This document shows positions 1-6,231 of a stretch of DNA of 6,231 nucleotides, piece after piece. The notes below the pieces were generated by a model. That model ran no database searches, had not been told where the DNA came from, and was given only the letters and a program-made list of their open reading frames with translations. The translations under genes and the position numbers were made by a program. The stretch lies in contig MFIX01000104.1 of assembly GCA_001780825.1 (NCBI GenBank), forward strand, positions 1 to 6,231, written 5' to 3'. This DNA comes from Candidatus Glassbacteria bacterium RIFCSPLOWO2_12_FULL_58_11. GTDB taxonomy: Bacteria > Gemmatimonadota > Glassbacteria > GWA2-58-10. Position 1 is the first letter of the stretch. Every line of letters begins with the position of its first letter.

Positions 1-636
1 GAGAGCCTGCCCGGCCGTCAGAACCTCCTGCTGGGCGGAATAATCTCGCAGCGCCGGACCTTTTTCGACAAGAAAGAGCGCGAGTGCGCGATCCTGACGC
101 TCGAGGACCGTTTCGGCAGCCTGGAGGTCTTTGTCTTCAACGAGGCTTTCGAGCGCCACCGGGCGATCATTTTCAGCGGCTCGGCAGTGCTGATCAACGG
201 GAAGCTCTCGCGCCGCCAGAACGAGGAGCGGGGCAAGGTGATCGCCGAGTGGCTCTTGGCCCTGGAGGAGGTGCGGACCGATGAGGGGGTGGGGGTGGAG
301 GTGCGGCTGGAGGCCGGCAAGACCGATGCCGCCCTGCTTAAGCAAGTGCAGGAGATATTCCTGCGCCACGACGGCCGCAACCCGGTGTACCTGCGGGTCA
401 GCGAGGCGCACGGGGATTACGTGTTGCGCAGCCGGGGTCTGTGCGCCGAGCCCTCGGACGGCCTGCTCGACGAGCTGCGCCAGTTGCTGGGCCGGCGCAA
501 GGCTATATTAAGCTACTACCCGCGGGGACCCCAGGCCAGCCAGACTCAAACAGGCGGCAATGGCGGAGTGCGGGCGTTTCTCAATGGAGAGAGCAACGGG
601 AGCCGCGGCCGCAAAGGCGGCGGGAACGGCCGGTGA
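1..636 (+). CDS. dnaE: DNA polymerase III alpha subunit, C-terminal part (5' end outside window)
   Basis: Catalytic subunit of the replicative DNA polymerase; only the last 211 codons are present, open from base 1 to the TGA at 634-636. Fragment residues about 10-85 read as the OB-fold typical of the DnaE C-terminus: GGIISQRR, then TLEDRFGSLEVFVFNEAFE, then a VLINGKLSRRQNE strand pair. This fold is implicated in single-stranded DNA binding. Residues about 98-170 match the C-terminal domain that follows it, with the pattern NPVYLRV ... YVLRSRGL ... LLDELRQLLG; in well-studied bacteria this region contacts the clamp-loader tau subunit. The last 40 or so residues are low-complexity, rich in Gly, Arg, Asn and Ser, and probably disordered. 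The polymerase active site lies upstream of the window, so catalytic residues cannot be checked. The internal GTG at 187 is not a start, because the OB-fold is continuous across it. GC is high (41 of 60 in bases 1-60; 42 of 60 in 241-300). The presence of the C-terminal domain favours DnaE1 over the error-prone DnaE2. Confidence 0.88.
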   Translation, partial: ESLPGRQNLLLGGIISQRRTFFDKKERECAILTLEDRFGSLEVFVFNEAFERHRAIIFSGSAVLINGKLSRRQNEERGKVIAEWLLALEEVRTDEGVGVEVRLEAGKTDAALLKQVQEIFLRHDGRNPVYLRVSEAHGDYVLRSRGLCAEPSDGLLDELRQLLGRRKAILSYYPRGPQASQTQTGGNGGVRAFLNGESNGSRGRKGGGNGR

Positions 637-649
637 CTGTAGCTTAAAT

Positions 650-675
650 CAGCCGCTGAAAATTCCCGGCGGCTG
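650..675 (+). other. GC-rich hairpin 14 bases after the dnaE stop
   Basis: Bases 650-658 pair with 667-675 in nine consecutive pairs (eight Watson-Crick, one G-T), around an 8-base loop at 659-666. The position just after dnaE suggests an mRNA 3' end or a stabilising structure. The bases that follow (CAGAACAAGAG) contain no T-tract, so it does not meet the usual form of an intrinsic terminator. Confidence 0.3.
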
Positions 676-750
676 CAGAACAAGAGTCTGTCGCCAGGCC
701 AGCTGCCTCGCAAAATGCGGCCTGTATCCATATCGCGGCAGCTTTTCCCT

Positions 751-770
751 GATTGATAATTATATGAATT
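751..770 (+). promoter_or_regulatory. AT-rich patch, possible promoter of the kinase operon
   Basis: This is the only strongly AT-rich stretch in the dnaE-kinase gap and lies 34-53 bases before the ATG at 804. It contains GATAAT (755-760), five of six matches to a sigma-70 -10 box. No good -35 sits 16-18 bases upstream, and TTGATA (753-758) has no -10 at the right distance downstream. The length of the gap, the presence of a hairpin after dnaE and the change in function support separate transcription here, but the promoter itself is a weak call. Confidence 0.25.
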
Positions 771-800
771 GCTCGTTTCCCACTCCTTCCCCGCTTCATT

Positions 801-820
801 AATATGCCGAAATATGCCGA
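801..820 (+). repeat. Perfect 10-bp tandem duplication over the kinase start codon
   Basis: The ten bases AATATGCCGA occur twice in direct succession (801-810 and 811-820), each copy with an ATG. Only the first ATG (804) is in frame with the kinase; the second (814) opens a 13-codon frame that ends at a TAA. Because ten is not a multiple of three, gain or loss of one copy moves the first ATG out of the kinase frame. The downstream candidates, GTG at 828 and ATG at 858, would not be affected. Confidence 0.9.
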
Positions 821-3800
821 GGTCCATGTGCGTATTCCCAGGAAAAGCATAAACCGGATGTACTTGTTCAACCTGATCAGTCTGGTGCTGGCGCCGGTGC
901 TCATTTTGACCATGCTCTGGACGCTCGATGAGATCGGCAGATTCAGGACTGAGGCCAGACTTTACGGGGACTCTTATCTCGAAAATCAGCGTGTAGTGAT
1001 CCGCGATCAGGTAAACATGGCGCTGGAATTAATTCAGGAAAAAAGAGAACGGGCAGGGGAGGAATTGAAAGAGAATCTCAGAAAAACAGTCGAAGCGGAA
1101 TTGGATATAGCAAATTATCTGTACGCGACCTTCCGTGACGAGAAAACCGATAGTCAGATAAAGTCGCTTATTGCAGAAAGGCTGAAAGTATCCGCCTTTG
1201 AGCCGGAACATCTGCATGTAAGTGTTATCTCGCGGGAAGGCCAGTTTGTATTGTACAATTCCGGGCATAAAGGCGGGGCGCGACCCGAACTCAAGCCTGA
1301 CCGGCTCGAGATAAAGCTGCGGTCGGAAGAGTTATGGCGGATGGCCGGGGATGCGCCGGGGAAGGCGCAGGAGTTTGCCTTCCCGGTTGAAGGGAATAAA
1401 CAGATTTTAGGCTGCGTAACTGTTTTCAAGCCGCTGAACTGGCTTCTCGTAGCATCCATTTCTCTCGATGAATGGGAACAGAACCTTCAGCAGACCCTGC
1501 TGGAGCAAATTGGGCGCATGCAGTTCGGCAGAGAGGGGTACATTTTTATCGTGAGGTACGATGGGCTTATCCTCATGAACAATTTTCAACCCCAGCATAT
1601 CGGCAAATATCACAAGGATTTGCCCGACCCGAGCGCGGCGATTGTACCGATCCTTGAGCGGCAGGCCTGCGAGAAACCGGAAGGGGATTTCATTCAGTAT
1701 CAATGGAACCGCCCAGCAGATAACAAGCCATCTCCCAAGCTTTCCTTCGTGCGGGGGATCGAGGATTGGCAGTGGATGGTGGGTACCGGAGTGTACCTCA
1801 ACACGATCGAGGAAGTAATCGCGCACAGGCGCGCGGAACTGAAAAACCGCCTCCAGGAACGCCTGTTCCTGCTCCTGGCCCTGGCGCTGACCCTGGTGCT
1901 GGTCGCTTCATTTTTCGCCCGGCATTTTTCAAAAAAACTGGGGCGGGAGTTTGACGTTTTCAACACATTTTTCAACAAAGCCGCGCTGACGGATCAGTTG
2001 ATAGATAAAGATTCCCTGCAGTTCGAGGAATTCAGGCGCCTGGCCGAGCCGGCGAATGCGATGGTCGGACAGCGAGCGCAGGCGGAAGAGCAACTGCGAA
2101 AATTGAATGAGGAACTGGAAAGCCGTGTGCAGGAGCGCACTCAAAAACTTCAGGACGAAATCCTCGAGCGCCAGCGCATGGAGGAGGTCCTGAAGGAAAA
2201 CGAGGAACGCTTCAGGGGCATATTTGAAAAATCTCCCATCGGAATCATGGTCTATGATTCTGAAGGTTTTATTCTGAATATTAACCCGGTCTGCATGAAT
2301 ATCTACGGTTTCCGGAGCTTTGAGGATGTCCAGGGATTCAACCTTTATGATTCACCGGTCTTGACGGAAGCTGATAAAGCGGGCTTGCGCCGGGGTGAAA
2401 CGATCAGCCGTGAAACGGCAATTGATTTCCGCGTCAGAAGAAAGCTCAAACTGTATAAAACCTCAAAATCAGATAGGGATACGCTATTTGTGCATCTGGT
2501 TATAACGCCTCTGAAAAGCAACGGGGAGGGAACTCTCCAGGGCTATCTGGTCCAGGTCCGGGATGTCACCCAAGCCCACAAAGTCGAGGAGGCCCTGTAT
2601 TATGAAAAATTTCTCCTCAACTCACTGATGGAGAGTTCTCATGATGCTATCTATTTCAAAGATACCGAAAGCCGTTTTACCCGGATAAACCGGTACCTGG
2701 CCAAATATTTCGGCTTGAACGATGAAAATGAGGCGGTGGGCAAAAGCGATTTCGACTTCTTTACCGAAGAACATGCCAGAGCGGCCTACAATGATGAACA
2801 GGGAGTGATCAAGACCGGACAGCCCTTGATTAATCAGGAGGAGAAGGAAACCTGGCCGGACGGGCGTGTGAGCTGGGTCTCCAGCTCTTATTTACCGCTG
2901 TCCGACCCGCAAGGAAAAATTATCGGGCTAGTCGGCCTCTCAAGAGACATTACCCAGCGTGTCCTGGCCGAACAAGCCGCGCGCAAGGAGTACGCGAAAC
3001 TGGCGGCGATGATTTCAGTGATGGAAGAGGGCGTGGTTTTCGCGGATGCCGGGAATGTAATTGTGGAAGCCAATGACTTTTTCTGCCGCTTCATTAATCT
3101 TGAGCGCTCCGCTTTGCTCGGCCAAAGGATCGAGAACTTACACCAGACTGAAATATTCAGCGGCGTAATGGATATCATTGACGGGTTCCGCAAGGAGCTC
3201 GCTTCCAGGCCCTACATTGCGCAGCGGCCTTTCAATGAAGCGGAAGTAATTCTGCGCGTGCAGCCGATCTACCTGGAAGGCAAGTACGATGGCGTGCTGT
3301 TCAACCTGGTGGATGTCACCGATCTCGTCAAAGCCAGACGGGAAGCCGAGAACGCCAGCCGGGCCAAGAGCGAGTTTCTGGCCCGGATGAGCCACGAGAT
3401 CCGGACTCCGATGAACGGGGTGATCGGCATGACCGAGCTGGCGCTGGACACCGAGCTCAGCAAGGAGCAGCGCGACTACCTCGAGACCGTTAAAGAGTCC
3501 GCTGGAGCCTTGCTGAACGTGATCAACGATATCCTCGATTTCTCGAAGATTGAAGCGGGCAAGCTGGTTCTCGAATTGATGGAATTCGAACTGCGCGACA
3601 GTCTCCACGATATTGTCAAAGCGCTCGCGCTGCATGCAGAGAAAAAAGGGCTTGAGCTGGCCTGCCGCATCGCTCCAGAGGTGCCCGATTTACTGGTTGG
3701 CGATCCGGGCCGCCTGCGCCAGGTGGTGATCAATCTCCTTAGCAACGCCATCAAGTTCACCGAGAAAGGTGAAGTGGTGGCCGGCGTCGAGACCGAGCGG

Positions 3801-5297
3801 GAATCCGACAGTGAAGCCCTCCTTCATTTCACTGTCTCCGATACGGGTATCGGTATTCCGCGGGAAAAGCAGAAATCAATATTTGACGCTTTCGAACAAG
3901 CCGACATTTCGATGACCCGCCGTTTCGGCGGGACCGGACTGGGATTGAGTATCGCCTCGCAACTGATCGGCATGATGGGCGGGCGGATCTGGGTGGAAAG
4001 CGAACCCGGCAAGGGCAGCACGTTTCATTTTACGGCCCGCTTCCAGATAAGTAAGGAACCCCGGGTGCAACGTGCGCCGCGCAGCCGGTCTGAAATAACG
4101 AACCTGCGGGTTCTGGTGGTGGATGACAACGAAACCAACCGCCGGATTCTCAAGGAAATCCTCGCCAGTTGGAGAATGTGCCCGTTCCTGGCCGAAAGCG
4201 GCGTCGCGGCATTGGGCCTGCTCGATGAGGATCAGGCGGCCGACGGACATTTTGACCTGTTTATTCTCGATGCCGCCATGCCCGGTATGGATGGGTTCAC
4301 TCTGGCGGAAATGATTTTGAAGCGCGAAGGAAGCCGTGATGCTTCCATCATTATTCTCACTTCAGCCGGGCAGCGCGGCGATGCGACCCGCTGCCGCGAA
4401 ATCGGCATCAAGGCCTATCTTACCAAACCGGTGAAACAGTCGGACCTGCTGGATACTATTTTAAACTGCATGCAAACCACTCAGCCGGAAAAGCTGCAGG
4501 CCGGCCTGATCACCCGTCATGCTCTGCGGGAAAGCCGCAGGAGCCTGTATATCCTGCTTGCGGAAGACAACCCGGTCAACCGAAAGCTGGCGATCAGCCT
4601 GCTTCAGAAGTGGGGGCACACTGCGAAAACCGCGGCCAATGGAAAGGAAGTCCTGGCCGCTCTGGCGGAAGAGAAGTTCGATCTGGTGCTCATGGATATC
4701 AACATGCCAGAGATGGATGGCCTGGAGACAACCGCGGTGATCCGCGAAAAAGAGCGCACCTCCGGAAGCCATCTGCCAATTATCGCGATGACCGCCCACG
4801 CGCTCGAGGGCGACCGGGAGCGTTTCCTCGAAGCCGGAATGGATGATTATATCTCCAAGCCGGTTCAAGCCCAAAGCCTTTTCGAAGCTCTCGAGAAATC
4901 GGCCGCCCAGCCTGAGCGGATCGAGCCCGACCTGACCGTAATTCCCTCGGAGCTTGTGCTCGACATGGATTCCATGCTGAGCCATGTCGGCGGAGATACT
5001 GAGCTTCTGCGGGAGATAGCGGGAGTTTTTCTGGAGGTCAGTCCCGGCTTCATGCAGGAGCTGCGCCAGGCCATCGAGGCGGGAGATGCCGGCAGGATCG
5101 AGAATACCGCGCATACTCTCAAAGGCTCAATCAGCAATTTCACTGCCGGCAAGGCCTTCCAGGCGGCCTATGACCTGGAGAAAAAAGGGCGGGCCGGCGA
5201 GATCAATGCAACCTGGGAGGGTTATGCCGTACTGGAGAGAGAAATCGGTCGTCTGCGCGCCAGTCTTGAAGCCTATATCAAGGAGAGCCTCTCTTGA
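804..5297 (+). CDS. Membrane-bound Cache/triple-PAS hybrid histidine kinase with two receivers and HPt
   Basis: Sensor kinase of 1497 residues, predicted to span the inner membrane twice. Order: basic N-terminus; TM1 about 20-41; periplasmic dCache-like region about 45-350, with FGREGYIFI at 241-249 and SFVRGIEDWQWMVGTGVY at 314-331; TM2 about 354-372; degenerate HAMP-like linker about 375-424; coiled coil about 424-468; PAS1 about 467-590, PAS2 603-718, PAS3 733-840; HisKA with phospho-acceptor H864 in SHEIRTPMNG; HATPase with N-box N981, DTGIGIP from D1013 and GGTGLGLSI from G1042; REC1 (D1107/D1108, phospho-acceptor D1156, T1186, K1208); REC2 (E1254/D1255, D1298, T1330, K1352); HPt about 1387-1495 with H1437 in HTLKG. 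All phosphorelay residues are present, so it should autophosphorylate and relay phosphate in the BarA/EvgS manner. I see no LOV-type flavin motif in the PAS domains. The start is uncertain: ATG 804 lacks a Shine-Dalgarno, GTG 828 follows GAGG by five bases and keeps the basic stretch before TM1, and ATG 858 would remove it. It is coupled to the downstream cyclase gene, its likely target. The ligand is unknown. Confidence 0.93.
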   Translation: MPKYAEVHVRIPRKSINRMYLFNLISLVLAPVLILTMLWTLDEIGRFRTEARLYGDSYLENQRVVIRDQVNMALELIQEKRERAGEELKENLRKTVEAELDIANYLYATFRDEKTDSQIKSLIAERLKVSAFEPEHLHVSVISREGQFVLYNSGHKGGARPELKPDRLEIKLRSEELWRMAGDAPGKAQEFAFPVEGNKQILGCVTVFKPLNWLLVASISLDEWEQNLQQTLLEQIGRMQFGREGYIFIVRYDGLILMNNFQPQHIGKYHKDLPDPSAAIVPILERQACEKPEGDFIQYQWNRPADNKPSPKLSFVRGIEDWQWMVGTGVYLNTIEEVIAHRRAELKNRLQERLFLLLALALTLVLVASFFARHFSKKLGREFDVFNTFFNKAALTDQLIDKDSLQFEEFRRLAEPANAMVGQRAQAEEQLRKLNEELESRVQERTQKLQDEILERQRMEEVLKENEERFRGIFEKSPIGIMVYDSEGFILNINPVCMNIYGFRSFEDVQGFNLYDSPVLTEADKAGLRRGETISRETAIDFRVRRKLKLYKTSKSDRDTLFVHLVITPLKSNGEGTLQGYLVQVRDVTQAHKVEEALYYEKFLLNSLMESSHDAIYFKDTESRFTRINRYLAKYFGLNDENEAVGKSDFDFFTEEHARAAYNDEQGVIKTGQPLINQEEKETWPDGRVSWVSSSYLPLSDPQGKIIGLVGLSRDITQRVLAEQAARKEYAKLAAMISVMEEGVVFADAGNVIVEANDFFCRFINLERSALLGQRIENLHQTEIFSGVMDIIDGFRKELASRPYIAQRPFNEAEVILRVQPIYLEGKYDGVLFNLVDVTDLVKARREAENASRAKSEFLARMSHEIRTPMNGVIGMTELALDTELSKEQRDYLETVKESAGALLNVINDILDFSKIEAGKLVLELMEFELRDSLHDIVKALALHAEKKGLELACRIAPEVPDLLVGDPGRLRQVVINLLSNAIKFTEKGEVVAGVETERESDSEALLHFTVSDTGIGIPREKQKSIFDAFEQADISMTRRFGGTGLGLSIASQLIGMMGGRIWVESEPGKGSTFHFTARFQISKEPRVQRAPRSRSEITNLRVLVVDDNETNRRILKEILASWRMCPFLAESGVAALGLLDEDQAADGHFDLFILDAAMPGMDGFTLAEMILKREGSRDASIIILTSAGQRGDATRCREIGIKAYLTKPVKQSDLLDTILNCMQTTQPEKLQAGLITRHALRESRRSLYILLAEDNPVNRKLAISLLQKWGHTAKTAANGKEVLAALAEEKFDLVLMDINMPEMDGLETTAVIREKERTSGSHLPIIAMTAHALEGDRERFLEAGMDDYISKPVQAQSLFEALEKSAAQPERIEPDLTVIPSELVLDMDSMLSHVGGDTELLREIAGVFLEVSPGFMQELRQAIEAGDAGRIENTAHTLKGSISNFTAGKAFQAAYDLEKKGRAGEINATWEGYAVLEREIGRLRASLEAYIKESLS
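5280..5285 (+). promoter_or_regulatory. Shine-Dalgarno for the TTG start of the response regulator
   Basis: AAGGAG lies within the last codons of the kinase gene, with eight bases between it and the TTG at 5294. This near-ideal site and spacing decide the non-ATG start. With the four-base TTGA overlap it indicates translational coupling. Confidence 0.85.
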
Positions 5298-6217
5298 AAA
5301 TACTTATCGCCGAGGATGATCCGGTCTCCAGACGCTTGCTCGAATCGCTGCTCCTGAAATGGGGCTACGAGGTGATCGCGGTTTCCAACGGCCGGGAAGC
5401 CCTGCAATGCCTCCTGGCGGAAAATGCGCCCCGCCTCGCTCTTCTTGACTGGGCCATGCCAGCATTGGACGGGGTGGAGCTTTGCCGGAATATCAGGGCC
5501 CGGGAGACGCTGCACTATGTGTATTCCATTCTGATTACCGCCAAAAGCCGCAAAGAAGACCTGATCCTGGGGATGGAGGCCGGCGCGGATGACTACATTG
5601 TCAAGCCATACGACCCGGACGAGCTGCGGGTCCGGCTGCGCGCCGCCAGGCGCATCCTGGACCTTCAGGATACTCTCCTGCAGAAACAGGAACAGCTCAA
5701 GAGTCTGGCGACTCACGATCCGCTGACCGGTCTTTTGAACCATGTCGCCATCCTCGATATTCTGGAGAATGAACTGGACCGTTCCAGCCGGGGAGATAAT
5801 CCGGTCAGTGTAATCATGGCCGATATTGATCATTTCAAGGGGGTGAACGACACCTGGGGGCATATCGCCGGCGATGCGGTGCTCAGAGGCGTGGCGGCGA
5901 TAATCATTCGCTCAATGAGAAAATATGACTCTCCCGGCCGGTACGGCGGAGAGGAGTTTCTGTGTGTCATTCCCGGCTGCGGGCTCAAAGAGGCCCTGGG
6001 AATAGCCCGGCGGATAAATGCCACCGTGGCCGAGAAACCTTTCGATACGTCCGAGGGCATGATTTCAACGACGATCAGTCTGGGCGTGGCGATATCCGGC
6101 GCGCAGTGGAAGAAAGTCTCGGGCGAAGAACTGGTTCATCTGGCCGATCAGGCGATGTACCGGGCCAAGGATAATGGACGAAACCGGGTCGAATCGGCAC
6201 AGGGGGAACTGGCTTAG
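5294..6217 (+). CDS. Response regulator with receiver and GGDEF domains (predicted diguanylate cyclase)
   Basis: Cytoplasmic protein of 307 residues that should make cyclic di-GMP from two GTP under control of its receiver. The REC domain (about 1-120) has acidic residues E7, D8 and D9, phospho-acceptor D52 in LLDWAMP, T82 and K104. A short helical linker (about 121-138, DLQDTLLQKQEQLKSL) of the kind that aligns the two GGDEF domains of a dimer follows. The GGDEF domain (about 139-300) begins with THDPLTGLLNH, has metal-binding D177 in MADIDHFK, the active-site loop GGEEF at 218-222, and an RxxD inhibitory site (R209-D212) exactly five residues before it. GGEEF is a catalytically competent variant. 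The C-terminal YRAKDNGRNRV is typical of the family. The TTG start is set by an AAGGAG eight bases upstream and overlaps the kinase stop codon, so the two proteins are probably made together. REC-GGDEF architecture resembles PleD or WspR, here with one receiver. Direct phosphorylation by the kinase HPt is inferred from gene order and receiver similarity. Confidence 0.94.
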   Translation: MKILIAEDDPVSRRLLESLLLKWGYEVIAVSNGREALQCLLAENAPRLALLDWAMPALDGVELCRNIRARETLHYVYSILITAKSRKEDLILGMEAGADDYIVKPYDPDELRVRLRAARRILDLQDTLLQKQEQLKSLATHDPLTGLLNHVAILDILENELDRSSRGDNPVSVIMADIDHFKGVNDTWGHIAGDAVLRGVAAIIIRSMRKYDSPGRYGGEEFLCVIPGCGLKEALGIARRINATVAEKPFDTSEGMISTTISLGVAISGAQWKKVSGEELVHLADQAMYRAKDNGRNRVESAQGELA

Positions 6218-6231
6218 AAATTCCTGACCAG

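Noticed and set aside
187..636. GTG at 187 as the start of a separate 149-residue protein
   Set aside because: The same frame is open from base 1 and the OB-fold of DnaE continues across base 187 without a break.
650..680. Intrinsic terminator after dnaE
   Set aside because: The stem is good but the following bases have no T-tract; kept only as a hairpin.
695..724. Hairpin CAGGCC / GGCCTG in the dnaE-kinase gap
   Set aside because: Only six outer pairs around an 18-base loop, with a four-pair inner stem; too weak to call a structured RNA or riboswitch.
753..758. TTGATA as a sigma-70 -35 box
   Set aside because: At 16-18 bases downstream the sequence is pyrimidine-rich (TTTCCC region), with nothing like a -10 box.
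1407..1826. 139-residue minus-strand reading frame opposite the Cache lobe
   Set aside because: It is antisense to a conserved Cache signature and has no recognisable motif.
3138..3635. 165-residue minus-strand reading frame opposite PAS3/HisKA
   Set aside because: It is antisense to conserved HisKA residues and shows no domain of its own.
4113..4440. REC1 as a degenerate pseudo-receiver
   Set aside because: The acidic pair D1107/D1108, phospho-acceptor D1156, T1186 and K1208 are all present, so nothing supports loss of function.
4461..5114. 217-residue minus-strand reading frame
   Set aside because: It lies wholly inside REC2/HPt of the kinase, resembles no family I know, and is expected as an antisense shadow of GC-biased codons.
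5273..5863. 196-residue minus-strand reading frame opposite the cyclase
   Set aside because: It is antisense to conserved REC and GGDEF motifs, with no recognisable domain; treated as a shadow.

Overview
This window comes from the chromosome of a Gram-negative-type bacterium that I cannot place to a genus. Long multidomain Cache/PAS hybrid histidine kinases next to receiver-GGDEF proteins are common in Desulfobacterota and related environmental lineages, but nothing here fixes the taxonomy. All genes lie on the + strand and coding density is high. I see no rRNA, tRNA, CRISPR array, insertion sequence or phage gene.

Layout: bases 1-636 are the 3' end of a replicative DNA polymerase III alpha subunit gene (dnaE). 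They carry the OB-fold and the C-terminal domain, followed by a Gly/Arg/Asn-rich tail. Bases 637-803 are a 167-base intergenic leader. It holds one GC-rich hairpin without a T-tract, an AT-rich patch that may be a promoter, and a pyrimidine-rich run. A perfect 10-bp tandem duplication (801-820) begins in the leader's last three bases and continues into the next ORF. Bases 804-5297 encode a very large membrane-bound hybrid sensor kinase: TM, periplasmic dCache-like domain, TM, HAMP-like linker, coiled coil, three PAS domains, HisKA, HATPase, REC, REC, HPt. Bases 5294-6217 encode a receiver-GGDEF response regulator, predicted to be a diguanylate cyclase. It overlaps the kinase gene by four bases, starts with TTG, and has a strong Shine-Dalgarno inside the kinase's last codons. 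Bases 6218-6231 are too short to interpret.

How the genes work together (inference): an extracytoplasmic small-molecule signal and further cytoplasmic PAS inputs would set autophosphorylation at H864. Phosphate would pass through the receivers (D1156, D1298) and HPt (H1437) to D52 of the coupled response regulator, and so control c-di-GMP synthesis. The whole route from periplasmic input to second messenger would be in one two-gene operon. dnaE looks like an unrelated neighbour: it is much more GC-rich than the sensor half of the kinase gene.

The architecture is recognisable from known families, so this is not a wholly new system. The points most worth checking are the duplicated start region of the kinase, the close resemblance between the second receiver of the kinase and the receiver of the cyclase, and the compositional mosaic.
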